This document shows, in pieces, positions 1 to 9,158 of a stretch of DNA of 64,000 nt. The stretch is from Actinoallomurus liliacearum (GTDB lineage Bacteria; Actinomycetota; Actinomycetes; Streptosporangiales; Streptosporangiaceae). The translations under genes and the position numbers were made by a program. Each line of letters starts with the position of its first letter. Position 1 is the first letter of the stretch. The notes below the pieces were generated by a model. The model was given only the letters and a program-made list of their open reading frames with translations. It had not been told where the DNA came from and did not search any database. The stretch is taken from assembly GCF_039542035.1 (NCBI RefSeq), contig NZ_BAABHJ010000008.1, forward strand, positions 1 to 64,000, written 5' to 3'.

Positions 1-198
1 TGAAGAGAAAAACAATCCCGGCAAGAGTTATTCTTGCCAAAGGAATCCAAACCAACCATGATCAACCCCGAAGAGCCGACCACGATCAGCGAGGACCATA
101 AAGGCACTGGCTTTTAGCACACTGTTGAGTTCTCAAGAAACGGACACACACCGTCCGAGACCCGACTTCCGCCGGACCCCGTCTGGGGCAACCCTTCT
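1..198 (-). other. 5' leader of a leftward rRNA operon (16S gene lies beyond the window edge)
   Basis: Read on the minus strand, this stretch follows a strong promoter and contains the block typical of actinobacterial 16S leaders: a boxA-like segment with TTGAGAACTCAACAGTGTGC and then AAAAGCCAGTGCC (about 102-140). It is AT-richer than its surroundings and codes for nothing convincing. In known actinobacterial rrn operons this block is part of the antitermination and RNase III processing region, close upstream of 16S. The 16S sequence itself is not in the window, so the identification rests on the leader motif and promoters. Confidence 0.8.
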
Positions 199-226
199 AT
201 CTTAGCGCCCCCGCTCCGTTTGTCAA
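199..226 (-). promoter_or_regulatory. rrn promoter, proximal
   Basis: On the minus strand a perfect -35 TTGACA (221-226) is followed after 16 bases by TAAGAT (199-204). Transcription would start near position 192 and run off the left edge into the rRNA leader. This is the standard vegetative sigma-factor layout. Confidence 0.75.
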
Positions 227-691
227 CCCCGATCCGTAGATCTTTATGGGACCGACACACACAGCCGGAACGCCCCCTCCAGACAGCAGCAACCCCGACC
301 GGCAAACCGGCCGCAGCAGCACCATCCAGAAGTTCCCCACGGGCCGACCACCGCCTCAGCGATGTTCCGCATCCCGTCTCGGGGCGACCACACCATGCTA
401 CCCCGGCCCGAACAGCGTCCGGACCAGAACAACTCCGCGTGGATTTCCCCTTGGGCCGGCCGCCTTCCGGCGTCCCGCTCCCCTTGGGGCGAAGAGAACA
501 TTACGTCCGCCTAGAAACCCCGTCAAATCGCGCGGTCCGCCGGGAGAACTTCCGGGTAAGAGTCGCGCTGATCCCTCGCCATCGGCACGGGGCCCTCAAC
601 GTCGGCATTGACCTCAGATCGAGTTCGTCACCCGCCAAGCGGTGTCATGACCGAGGCGGTGTCCGTACCGGCCGCGTAGCGGGTTGAACGA
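227..691. other. Gene-free region upstream of the rRNA operon
   Basis: About 465 bases between the rrn promoter and the stop of the LacI gene. Open frames on both strands are low-complexity, proline- and arginine-rich shadows of high GC. I see no gene. The only supported content is a second, distal rrn promoter at 498-526. Confidence 0.6.
498..526 (-). promoter_or_regulatory. rrn promoter, distal
   Basis: Minus-strand TTGACG (521-526), a 17-base spacer and TAATGT (498-503). It lies about 300 bases upstream of the proximal rrn promoter. Multiple tandem promoters are usual for actinobacterial rrn operons. Confidence 0.6.
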
Positions 692-1747
692 TCACCTGTC
701 GTGGACGGTCTCGCGCCGTGGGCTCGTCACCCCGGCCGGTGCGGCGGTCGAGCCGCGGACGACCAGTTCTGGCGTCACCTCGACCACCGAACCGGCGATG
801 CCGTCGGCGCCGGTGTCGACGAACAGTTGCCAGGCCCGCAGGCCGAGATCCTGTTTGTTGACCGTCACCGTGGTGAGCCGCGGGGAGACCAGGCGGCTGA
901 GCGCGATGTCGTCGAAGCCGGTCAGCGAGATCTCCTCGGGCACCGAGACGCCGAGCTCGTCGAACCGCGCCAGCGCGCCGAGGGCGACGTAGTCACTGAA
1001 CGCCATGATGGCCGTGGCGCCCGTCGCGAGGGCCGCGTCGGCGGCGGAATGCCCGTCGACACTGCTCGATCCGCACGGGATCTGAACGATCTCCAGGTCA
1101 GGTCCGCCGGCCGCCCGCAGGGCCCGTTGCCGGGCGCGTTCGGACCAGGCGCGTGCGGGGCCGCGCAAGTAGGCGACGCGGCGGTGGCCGAGTTCGCGCA
1201 GGTGACGGCAGATCGACGCGACGCCCGCCTCGAAGTCCACCGCCACCGCGGGGATCCGCGTGCCACGGCTGCGCCGGTTCACGCAGACCAGGCGAGGCAC
1301 GGCGGCCGCCAGCTCGGTGAGCTCCCACTGGCTCATCCGCGGCGAGCACAGGACGATGCCGTCGGCCCACCGGGACAGCTCCAGCGCGGCGTCGCGTTCG
1401 GCCCCGGCCTTCTCGCCGGTGTCGGCGACGAGCGTGCGGAAGTCGGCGTGCTGGGCCGCGTTGGTGACGCCTTTGAGCACCTCCGCGAAGTACGGGTTGC
1501 TCAGATCAGGGACGACCACCCCGACCGCGGAGGTGGTGCCGCGGAGCAGTCCCTGTGCCGCCGGGTTCGGCCGATAGCCGAGCCGCGCGACGGCCGCGCG
1601 GACCCGTTGCTCCGGCTCCGCCGAGACGGGTTTGGAACCTGTGAGGACGCGGGACACCGTGGCGGGAGAAACGCCGGCCTCCCGTGCCACGTCGATGATC
1701 GTCGCCCGGGGCGGCCGTGCCCCCGTGCCGGTCTGCGCCGTGCCCAT
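692..1747 (-). CDS. LacI-family transcriptional regulator of the pectin locus
   Basis: This 351-residue protein has an N-terminal LacI helix-turn-helix (TIIDVAREAGVSPATVSRVL, about residues 15-34), the hinge-helix region, and a periplasmic-binding-protein-like effector domain beginning VVVPDLSNPYFAEVL. I chose the ATG at 1747 because it sits about 15 residues before the HTH; the longer open frame upstream is compositionally non-coding. No good ribosome site is visible, and two further ATGs lie just upstream in another frame. It is transcribed away from the pectinesterase, GH31 and GH28 genes. A LacI-like palindrome lies between them, so it probably represses that operon and responds to a pectin-derived sugar. 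That assignment is inferred from position. Confidence 0.85.
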   Translation of the reverse strand: MGTAQTGTGARPPRATIIDVAREAGVSPATVSRVLTGSKPVSAEPEQRVRAAVARLGYRPNPAAQGLLRGTTSAVGVVVPDLSNPYFAEVLKGVTNAAQHADFRTLVADTGEKAGAERDAALELSRWADGIVLCSPRMSQWELTELAAAVPRLVCVNRRSRGTRIPAVAVDFEAGVASICRHLRELGHRRVAYLRGPARAWSERARQRALRAAGGPDLEIVQIPCGSSSVDGHSAADAALATGATAIMAFSDYVALGALARFDELGVSVPEEISLTGFDDIALSRLVSPRLTTVTVNKQDLGLRAWQLFVDTGADGIAGSVVEVTPELVVRGSTAAPAGVTSPRRETVHDR

Positions 1748-1817
1748 GGCGGCATTGCACCATACGTTCAGCCCGCCCGGCGCGGGGGCTCCGCCGTGAA
1801 AGACGGCGGAAGCGGGG

Positions 1818-1861
1818 TTGACGTCCCCGGACTCGCGTGCGACCTTCGGAAAAGGTTTTCC
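1818..1861 (+). promoter_or_regulatory. Candidate promoter and LacI operator for the pectin operon
   Basis: A 14-base dyad GGAAAAGGTTTTCC (1848-1861; symmetric except for the GG centre) lies in the 209-base gap between the LacI gene and the pectinesterase. Upstream is TTGACG (1818-1823), with a weak -10 (GACCTT, 1841-1846) after 17 bases. The dyad would then overlap the transcription start, a normal repressor position. LacI-family operators are usually such dyads with a central CG. The dyad is certain; the promoter is weak. Confidence 0.5.
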
Positions 1862-1956
1862 CTGGGTCCTTCCCCGACGTGCCGCCGACGCCCGGTCGGC
1901 GGCGCGACCCGCCCATCGCGGCCGGAGAAGGTCACCGACGCAGCAGGGAGGCGGGC

Positions 1957-3453
1957 ATGCGTGGAGCACCGGCTCGATGGACGTCACTCGCGGCGGTGGC
2001 CGCGACCGCCGCGGCGATCGCCCGCGTCGCCCCGGCCGGCGCCGCCGCCATCACCGCCGACGCCGGACGCGCCGACGCCGGGCGGCGGGCCGCATCCGCC
2101 AGGCTCTCCCCCGTCGGCCTCCGCCAGGACCGGTGCGTCGACACGCCGTTGCGGCTCAGCGCGGACCGCCCGCTCCAGCCGGGGACCTCCGGCCGCATCG
2201 AGGTGCACCGCGCGGACGGCACCGTCGCCGACGCGATCGACCTGGCCGACCCGCGCTCGTACCACCGCACGATCGGGGACGCGGTGTCCGACACCGGGGT
2301 CCCGCACTCCTTCGCGTACCACCCGGTCCTCGTCGACGGGAACACCGCGACGATCACGCTGCATCACCGGCTCGACTACGGGCGGACGTACTACGTCACG
2401 GTCGACCCGGAGGCGTTCCCCGGCCTCCCCGGCATCCAGGACCCGGCGACCTGGCGGTTCCGCACCCGGGCCGCCCCGCCTCGTACGGGGGCCCGGCGGC
2501 TCACCGTCGCGGCGGACGGTCGGGGCGACTTCTGCACGGTCCAGGGAGCGATCGACTTCGTTCCGGAGGGCAACGAGCGGCCGGTGGCGATCGACGTCCG
2601 CCCCGGCACCTACCAGGAGATCGACTACGTCCGCGCCGACCGTCCGCACATCACGGTCCGGGGGGCCGGGCGGGGCCGGACCGTCGTCGAGTACGCCAAC
2701 GACAACCGGCTGAACGGGGACACCGCGCTGGCCGGGTCCACCGATCCGGGCGACGTCTGCCCACGTCAGGCGCTGCCCGGCCACGACACGTACAACTGCT
2801 GGCGGGCGCTGTTCGGCGTCGAGGCCGCCGACTTCCGGCTGCAGGACATCACGCTGCGCAACACCACGCCGTACGGGGGTTCGCAAGCGGAGGCGTTCCG
2901 CGGCAACGCCGACCGGATCACTCTCCGGCGGGTCAGCCTGGAGAGCTTCCAGGACACCCTCCGCCTGCAGGGCCGCGGTTACGTCACCGACAGCCTGATC
3001 TCCGGCGACGTGGACTTCGTGTGGGGCACCGGCGCGGTGTTCGTCCGGCGCACCGAGCTGCGGTCCCTGCACGGCGGTTACGTCACCCAGGCGCGGAACG
3101 ACGCGGCCCACCCCGGCTACGTGTTCGTCGACGATCGCCTCACCCGCGGGCCGGAGACGCCGGACGCGTCGGTGTACCTCGGACGGATCGACCCGACCGT
3201 GTACCCCGGCAGCCAGGTGGTCTTCGTCCGGACGGCGATGGACGCGCACATCCGGCCCGACGGCTGGCAGCTGAACAACGCCGACTGCGCGCAGGCGGCG
3301 CGGGTGCGGTTCTGGGAGTACGGCGGCACCGACCTGGCCGGGGCGCCCCTCGACACCGGCGCCCGGCTGCCGTGCTCGCGCTCGCTGACCGCCGCCGAGG
3401 CGGCCTGGTGGAGCGACCCCGCCCACGTCCTACGCGGGTGGCGGCCCCGATGA
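1957..3453 (+). CDS. Secreted pectinesterase (carbohydrate esterase family 8)
   Basis: Removes methyl esters from homogalacturonan outside the cell, preparing pectin for polygalacturonase. The 498-residue product starts at the ATG with an AGGGAGG site 6 bases upstream. It has an Ala-rich signal peptide (about 1-30). An Ig-like beta-sandwich region (about 50-175) precedes the right-handed beta-helix esterase domain (about 185-490). The CE8 active-site pieces are present: ESFQDTL with Asp333, GDVDFVWG with Asp353, and Arg410 in YLGR. It is the first gene of a rightward set with GH31 and GH28 enzymes, separated by gaps of under 100 bases, probably under the divergent LacI regulator. Confidence 0.9.
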   Translation: MRGAPARWTSLAAVAATAAAIARVAPAGAAAITADAGRADAGRRAASARLSPVGLRQDRCVDTPLRLSADRPLQPGTSGRIEVHRADGTVADAIDLADPRSYHRTIGDAVSDTGVPHSFAYHPVLVDGNTATITLHHRLDYGRTYYVTVDPEAFPGLPGIQDPATWRFRTRAAPPRTGARRLTVAADGRGDFCTVQGAIDFVPEGNERPVAIDVRPGTYQEIDYVRADRPHITVRGAGRGRTVVEYANDNRLNGDTALAGSTDPGDVCPRQALPGHDTYNCWRALFGVEAADFRLQDITLRNTTPYGGSQAEAFRGNADRITLRRVSLESFQDTLRLQGRGYVTDSLISGDVDFVWGTGAVFVRRTELRSLHGGYVTQARNDAAHPGYVFVDDRLTRGPETPDASVYLGRIDPTVYPGSQVVFVRTAMDAHIRPDGWQLNNADCAQAARVRFWEYGGTDLAGAPLDTGARLPCSRSLTAAEAAWWSDPAHVLRGWRPR

Positions 3454-3550
3454 CGCCGGCGGTCACGGCCGAGGCCGGGAGCCGCCGGCCCGCCCGATTC
3501 CAGATCCCGTACGCCCCCGGCGACGAGCGAAATCCAGGAGGAACGCACCC

Positions 3551-6055
3551 GTGATCCACCGCCGAACGCCCGCTCGGCTCCGCCGCCGCGTGCCGGTCCT
3601 GTTCTCCGGTCTCCTCCTGCTCACCCTGCTGCCCGTCGCCGCACCAGGCGCCCGGGCCGCCGTATCCGCCGAACCCGCCGAACCCGCCGTGGCCTGGCGG
3701 GTCGGCGCCGCGCCGTTCGGGCTCACCTTCCTCGACCACGGCCGGCCGGTCACCGCGGAGGCGGGCGGGGCGGTCGCCGGGCCGGGCGGCCGGCTGTCCT
3801 ACCAGGTCGGCGGGTCCGCCACGAGCCAGGAGGGCGCGACCTATCACCGGCTGACCGACCTCGTATCCCGGCGCGACGTACCCGGCGGCACGGCCTACAC
3901 GGTCGCGACCGACGAACCCGCGCGTACCGCGACCGTGACGGTCACGCGGACCGCGCAGGGCGTGCGGGTGCGCTGGTCGCTGCGCCCGTCGGGCGACGTC
4001 ACCGCGGTGTTCGAGGCGCTGACGGCGGGCGGCGCGGAGCACTATCTCGGTGGCAGCTCCGCCGCGTACGTCGACCTGCGCGGGCACATCCGCGGCTGGA
4101 GCCCGGGCAAGGAGGGCAACGAGGCCGGCGACTACTGCCAGAACCAGGAGCAGTCCGCGAGCACCTTCTACCTCAGCTCCGGCGGGTACGGGCTGTGGGC
4201 CGACACCGACCACGTCGGCCGGTTCGCGTTCCCCGGCGCGACGCACGGAAGCGACGGCCCGACCTGCGCGAACACTCCCAAGCCGCCGAGCGGCGCGGCG
4301 CAGCCGTACCCCTGCCCGGTCGCGGCGACCGCGCGGCCGGACCGCGTGCAGATCTGCGTGAAGGACGCCGGACTGTCCTACGACGTGTACACCGGCTCGC
4401 CGGCGGCGGTGACCAGCGCGTACTACCGGACGGTGGGCCTGCCGAGCATGCCGCCGGCGAGCGAGTTCGCGCTCATGAAGTGGCGTGACGTCAACGCCGA
4501 CCAGGCCCAGGTGCTGGACGACGTGGCGCAGCTGAAGAGGCTGGACATCCCGCTCGGCACCATCTGGATCGACAACCCGTGGGAGCGGCAGCCGGCCGGC
4601 AACACCCACCGGATCAACGGCAGCGCCTGCACCAACAGCGGCGAGTTCGACCCGACGTTCTTCCCGGACCCGCAGCGGATGATCGACGAGATCCACGCGC
4701 AGGGCGTCCGGTTCGGGCTGTGGGTGACCTCCCACGTCGTCAGCGCCCCGTCGTCCTCCCAGGGCGGCGGCTCGTGCGCGGGCATCAACGACGTCTGGGC
4801 GAAGAACGGCTGGCTCGTGCCGGGCACCAACTACATCGACTTCACGAACCCGGCCGCGCGCGAGCACTACGTGGACCAGCTCACCCGGATCTTCCGGATG
4901 GGCGTCGACCTGGCCAAGGAGGACCGCAGCGAGGAGTACCGGTTCGAGACGACGCCGTTCGCGGGCGGCCCGGGCGCGGGCCTGTACCTGCGCTACCCGG
5001 ACCTGTACCAGTCCGCAGTCACCGAGGCGATGCGGCGGGCGCACGGGAACGACTTCGAAACCCTCGTACGGGCCGGGGTGCCCGGCACGGCGCAGCACAC
5101 GCACGGCATGTGGGGCAGCGACGTGTTCGAGACGTTCGCCGGGCTGCGCACGTCGGTCCGGTACGGCACCAGCGAGTCGCTGACCGGCCACTTCGCCTGG
5201 GGCTCCGACACCGGCGGCATCGACCCCAAGGCGCCGGCGAACGCGACGAACAGCCCGACCCCGTCGCTGTTCACCCGCTGGGCGCAGTTCAGCGCGGTCA
5301 GTCCGGTCTTCGAGGTCGGCGGCGCCGGACTGAACGCGACGCCCTGGAAGTACGACCCCGACACGATCCGGCGCTTCCGCGACGCGGTGACCCTGCACTA
5401 CGAGCTGTTCCCCTACCTGTACGGCCTGGCGCGGACCGCGTCGCGTACCGGCGTGCCGATCCTGCGGGCCGTCGGCTTCCAGTACCCCGGCGACGAGAAC
5501 GCGTGGGCCCAGGACCAGGAGTTCATGGTCGGCCCGGACCTGCTGGCCGCGCCGGTCACCGCCGACCGGGCCGACGCCGACGGCGCGGCGGGCCGGCCGA
5601 CGCCGGTCGACGTGTACCTGCCGGCCGGGCGCTGGGTGGACCTGTACAGCGGTCAGGTCGTCGACGGCGGACGCACGATCACGCGGGAGACGAGCCTGGA
5701 CGAGTTCCCGCTGTACCTGCGGGCGGGCGCGTCGATCGGGTTCAACACCCGCGCCCTCGGCGGCTGGCGGACCGGCGAGCTGTCCCGGCCGGGCCTGAGC
5801 GGCTCGCTGTACGCGCCGGAGCCGGGCCACGCCGTAAGGCTGCGCGTGTCCGGCGCGACGGAGCAGCAGGCCGTCGTGCTGCTGCCCCAGGCGCCCCGTT
5901 CGGTCACCGTGGCCGGCCGTGCCCTGCCGCACGCGGCCGACACCGGGGCGCTGCGCACCGCGCGGGAGGGCTGGACCTTCACCTCCGGCCCGTTCGGCGG
6001 CGTCGTGCTGAAGCTGAGCCCCCACGGCCGCGCCGCGGACGTGACGATCCGTTGA
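3551..6055 (+). CDS. Secreted glycoside hydrolase family 31 enzyme
   Basis: An 834-residue secreted glycosidase with a GTG start and an AGGAGG site nearby; the N-terminus is a signal peptide ending about residue 36 (APGARA). GH31 architecture is visible: an N-terminal beta-sandwich, then a TIM barrel from about 290. The nucleophile loop GVDLAKEDRSEEY puts Asp458 in the catalytic place, and GHFAWGSDTGG supplies the acid/base Asp553. A C-terminal beta domain follows. GH31 includes alpha-glucosidases, alpha-xylosidases and alpha-galactosidases. Substrate cannot be read from these motifs, but sitting between pectinesterase and polygalacturonase suggests removal of alpha-linked side residues from plant cell wall. 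Probable operon with its neighbours. Confidence 0.85.
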   Translation: MIHRRTPARLRRRVPVLFSGLLLLTLLPVAAPGARAAVSAEPAEPAVAWRVGAAPFGLTFLDHGRPVTAEAGGAVAGPGGRLSYQVGGSATSQEGATYHRLTDLVSRRDVPGGTAYTVATDEPARTATVTVTRTAQGVRVRWSLRPSGDVTAVFEALTAGGAEHYLGGSSAAYVDLRGHIRGWSPGKEGNEAGDYCQNQEQSASTFYLSSGGYGLWADTDHVGRFAFPGATHGSDGPTCANTPKPPSGAAQPYPCPVAATARPDRVQICVKDAGLSYDVYTGSPAAVTSAYYRTVGLPSMPPASEFALMKWRDVNADQAQVLDDVAQLKRLDIPLGTIWIDNPWERQPAGNTHRINGSACTNSGEFDPTFFPDPQRMIDEIHAQGVRFGLWVTSHVVSAPSSSQGGGSCAGINDVWAKNGWLVPGTNYIDFTNPAAREHYVDQLTRIFRMGVDLAKEDRSEEYRFETTPFAGGPGAGLYLRYPDLYQSAVTEAMRRAHGNDFETLVRAGVPGTAQHTHGMWGSDVFETFAGLRTSVRYGTSESLTGHFAWGSDTGGIDPKAPANATNSPTPSLFTRWAQFSAVSPVFEVGGAGLNATPWKYDPDTIRRFRDAVTLHYELFPYLYGLARTASRTGVPILRAVGFQYPGDENAWAQDQEFMVGPDLLAAPVTADRADADGAAGRPTPVDVYLPAGRWVDLYSGQVVDGGRTITRETSLDEFPLYLRAGASIGFNTRALGGWRTGELSRPGLSGSLYAPEPGHAVRLRVSGATEQQAVVLLPQAPRSVTVAGRALPHAADTGALRTAREGWTFTSGPFGGVVLKLSPHGRAADVTIR

Positions 6056-6119
6056 CGTCCGTGCCGTCACGGCCCGTCCCGCCGCGACGTCCCCGGACGA
6101 CCGACCCCCTGGAGGAAGA

Positions 6120-7544
6120 ATGAGCGGATCATGGCCTCGACGGCGATTCCTCGGAGCGAGTGGCGCCGTCCTCGGCGGCGGCCTGCTGGCGTCCGCCGTC
6201 GGCGCACCCGCGTTCGCCGACGCGGACCCCTGGCGGACCGCCGACCGGATCCGCCGCCGGGTGCGGGCGCCGCGCTTCCCGCACCACCGGTTCCGGATCA
6301 CGGACTTCGGCGCGAAGAGCGACGGCACGACCGACTGCACGCGGGCGTTCGACGCGGCGATCAGCGCCTGCGCGCGGCGCGGCGGCGGCCGGGTCGTGGT
6401 CCCGCCCGGCCGCTACCTGACCGGGCCGATCAGGCTCCGCAGCCACGTCGACCTGCACGTCGACGCGGGCGCGACGATCCTGTTCGACACCGACCCGGCG
6501 CGGTACCTGCCCGCCGTCTACACGCGCTGGCAGGGTGTGGAGTGCTACAACTACGCGCCCCTCATCTACGCGTACGGCGCCCGGAACATCGCGGTCACCG
6601 GCACCGGCACGCTCGACGGGCAGGCGGGCAACACGGCGTGGTGGCCGTGGAAGGGCAGGCCGGAGTACGGCTGGAAGCCCGGCGACCCGCAGGAGGGCCC
6701 GGACTGGACGCTCCTGCAGCAGTGGGCCGACCAGGGCGTGCCCGTCCGCGACCGCGTCCTCGGCGCCGGGCACTACCTGCGCCCGAACTTCATCCAGCCG
6801 TACCACTGTGAGAACGTCCTCATCGAGGGCGTGACCATCGTGAACTCCCCGATGTGGGAGATCCATCCGGTGCTGTCACGGAACGTCCTCGTCCGCGACG
6901 TCACGGTGATCAGCCACGGGCCCAACAACGACGGCTGCGACCCCGAGTCCTCCACCGACGTCGTCATCACCGGCTGCACCTTCGACACCGGGGACGACTG
7001 CATCGCGATCAAGGCGGGACGCAACGCCGACGGCCGCCGCGTGAACACGCCCAGCCAGAACATCCTCGTCGAGGACTGTGAGTTCCGCGACGGCCACGGC
7101 GGCGTGACGATCGGCAGCGAGATGACCGGCGGCGTCGCCGGCGTCTACGCCCGGAACCTGCGGATGACCAGCCCGAACCTGAACAGCTGCCTGCGGCTGA
7201 AGAGCAACTCGATGCGGGGCGGCTACATCCACGACGTCCACCTGAAGGACGTCGAGGTCGGCCGGTTGTCCGTCGCCGCGATCCAGGTCGACTTCTACTA
7301 CGACGAGGGTCCCGGCCACCCGTACAACCCAGACGTGAGCGGCATCCACGTCGAGAACCTGCACGTCGGCACCACGCAGTACGTGCTGGACATGCGCGGC
7401 TACCCGGACGCCCCGATCAAGGACGTCACGCTCGCGCACTGCCGGTTCGACACGGCGACGGCGGCGGACATCGTGGAGAACGTGGAAGGCCTCGTCCTCA
7501 CCGACGTCACCGTGAACGGCTCCCCGGTCGGCGCGCGCGCCTGA
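6120..7544 (+). CDS. Secreted polygalacturonase (glycoside hydrolase family 28)
   Basis: Hydrolyses alpha-1,4 galacturonan. The 474-residue protein starts at an ATG 4 bases after GGAGGAA. It begins with a twin-arginine signal (RRRFLGASG, hydrophobic run, cleavage near AFA), so it is probably exported folded by Tat. It forms the GH28 beta-helix with the conserved set: NND (Asp271), TGDDCIAIKAG (Asp292, Asp293), the GHGG turn (His326) and LRLKS in place of the usual RIK. It is the third gene of the pectin cluster. Rhamnogalacturonase or exo-acting variants of GH28 cannot be excluded. Confidence 0.9.
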   Translation: MSGSWPRRRFLGASGAVLGGGLLASAVGAPAFADADPWRTADRIRRRVRAPRFPHHRFRITDFGAKSDGTTDCTRAFDAAISACARRGGGRVVVPPGRYLTGPIRLRSHVDLHVDAGATILFDTDPARYLPAVYTRWQGVECYNYAPLIYAYGARNIAVTGTGTLDGQAGNTAWWPWKGRPEYGWKPGDPQEGPDWTLLQQWADQGVPVRDRVLGAGHYLRPNFIQPYHCENVLIEGVTIVNSPMWEIHPVLSRNVLVRDVTVISHGPNNDGCDPESSTDVVITGCTFDTGDDCIAIKAGRNADGRRVNTPSQNILVEDCEFRDGHGGVTIGSEMTGGVAGVYARNLRMTSPNLNSCLRLKSNSMRGGYIHDVHLKDVEVGRLSVAAIQVDFYYDEGPGHPYNPDVSGIHVENLHVGTTQYVLDMRGYPDAPIKDVTLAHCRFDTATAADIVENVEGLVLTDVTVNGSPVGARA

Positions 7545-7557
7545 CCCGGCGCCGCGC

Positions 7558-7917
7558 CTACCCGCCGAGCCGGTCCCGGAGGTGGTCGCGGAGGACGACG
7601 GCCTGGTTGTGCTCGGTGTCGCGCGCGGAGTACAGCAGCGTCACGGGCCCCTTCTCGGCGGCCTCGAGCAACGGACGTTCGGCCTCGGGCCGTTCGTCGA
7701 GTTCCCGGCGGTACCGCTCGGCGAACTCGGCGAACCGCTCGGCCCGGTGCCCGAACCACTGCCGGAGGTCCGAGGAGGGCGCGACGTCGCGCAGCCAGCC
7801 GTCGATCTTCAGGTCGGCCTTCCGCACCCCACGCGGCCACATGCGGTCCACCAGGAAGACCGCGCCTTCCCCGTCCTCCGCCTCGTCATAGACGCGGCGG
7901 ATCTCGATAGGCCCCAT
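7558..7917 (-). CDS. DUF488 family protein
   Basis: A 119-residue cytosolic protein with the DUF488 signature: an N-terminal IRRVYD strand, FLVDRMWPRGV, DGWLRDVAPSSDLRQWF, a YRREL helix, and TLLYSARDTEHNQAVVL near the end. The biochemical role of the family is not established. It is convergent with the polygalacturonase gene, with only 13 bases between stops, so it is not part of the pectin operon. Confidence 0.8.
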   Translation of the reverse strand: MGPIEIRRVYDEAEDGEGAVFLVDRMWPRGVRKADLKIDGWLRDVAPSSDLRQWFGHRAERFAEFAERYRRELDERPEAERPLLEAAEKGPVTLLYSARDTEHNQAVVLRDHLRDRLGG

Positions 7918-7970
7918 GCCAGGGCTCTACCCGTCCGGGGCGCACGGTGTCACGGGGACGACCGCGGGCG

Positions 7971-8051
7971 TCAGCGCCCCAGCCGACGCAGGAGCGTCGG
8001 ACGCCGGCTCCTCAGCGCCCCATCCGGCGCAGGACGTCGGACGCCAGCTCC
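7971..8051 (-). repeat. Imperfect tandem duplication of a gene 3' end (41 + 40 bp)
   Basis: Two head-to-tail copies, 7971-8011 and 8012-8051, each begin TCAGCGCCCCA on the plus strand and end CGCC(G/A)GCTCC. The junction coincides exactly with the stop codon of the repeat-protein gene. The outer copy therefore contains a duplicated, diverged version of its last 13 codons (LLRRLGR-stop against VLRRMGR-stop). Similar stop-adjacent repeats occur at several other genes in this window. Confidence 0.75.
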
Positions 8052-9057
8052 TTGACCTGACGGTCGCCCTGCTTCATCGCCGTGCGCAGGTGCCGCTCCG
8101 CGGCCGCCGTGTCGGTGTCGGCGAGGACCACGCCGGCGTAGCAGTGCCCGAGCGCCGCGACGTTCCGGTCCGGCGAGCCGGCGGCCGTCTCGAAGCAGGC
8201 GAACGCCTCGGGCACCCGGTTCGCGTCCATGTAGATGGTCCCGAGGTCGACCCCGGCCTTCGGGGCGAATTCCGGGTCTCCGGTGGCGTAGGCCGTCTCG
8301 AAGGCCTCCTGGGCACCCGGGACGTCCCCGCGCCGAGGAGGATCTCACCGAGGTGGAACGCGCCCCGGGGCGCCGCCGACGGGAGGCCGGACTCCATCGC
8401 CTCCCGGTAGAGCGGGATCGCGCCCTCGACGTCACCCGAGCGGTCGCGGATGAGCGCCAACTGGAGGGCCGCCTGGGGCACGACGTGCGCGACCCCGCAC
8501 TCGAGCGCCACGGCCAGCACCTCGACCGCCTGCTCGTCGTCGCCGGCCGCGCTCAGCATCTCCGCCAGGGACAGCGCCGCCTGGCCCGCGCTCTTGCGCC
8601 GCGGCATGCCGATCGCCCGCTCGTACTCCACGGCCGCCTGCGCGTGCCTGCCCCGCGACTCGAGGATCACGCCGCGCAGGTAGGCGGCCTCCGCGAACAC
8701 GTCGATGTCGGTGTTGCCGGCCAGGTCCTCGATCGCCGCCAGAGCCTTGCGGTGCTTGCCCCGCGAAAGCTCGATCCAGCCCAGTGCCAGCTGCCCCGCG
8801 GCCATGACCTTGGCGTTGGCGTCGGCGAACGCGGTCAGGGCCACGAGCCGGGCCGTGTGGTGGAAGCCGAGCGCGGCCAGCCCGCCGCTGAGGTCCAGCG
8901 CCAGGTCGAAGTCGAGCCCCAGCGCGTTCTGCTCGATCAGCGCCTCGACGCGAGCCGGCGAACGGATGAGTTCGGCCAGCTCCGCTTCCCGCTCGGCGTC
9001 CAGGATCGCCGCCACGAGAGCCTCATCCGGGTCCTCACCGGCCTGTTCCGAGGACAT
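8012..9057 (-). pseudogene. TPR-like repeat protein gene, interrupted by a frameshift
   Basis: The minus strand encodes an all-helical protein with tetratricopeptide-like repeats (for example HAQAAVEYERAIGMP, EGAIPLYREAMESGL, VPEAFACFETAAGSP). The frame runs from about 9057 (ATG with GGAAGG upstream) to about 8330 and resumes one frame away, ending at 8012. The break is at a run of four C on the plus strand (8326-8329). A single missing base there would restore HLGEILLGA joined to GDVPGAQEAFETAY. This is either a real frameshift or a sequencing error; the reading frames on both sides look well preserved, favouring an error or a very recent mutation. Function unknown. Confidence 0.7.
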
Positions 9058-9158
9058 CGGCACCGCCCTTCCCATTGAACGCCGGAGACTGCAAGAAAGG
9101 TAGTTGATCAACCCCCCGGCCGCCCGGGTCCGTCACGACCCGTCCGTGGCGCCGGTGC

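Noticed and set aside
3140..6340. A 1066-residue open frame antisense to the GH31 and GH28 genes
   Set aside because: It is the mirror of real genes in GC-rich DNA: Arg-, Gly- and Val-rich with no domain or plausible start, whereas the plus strand encodes complete glycosidases with catalytic residues.
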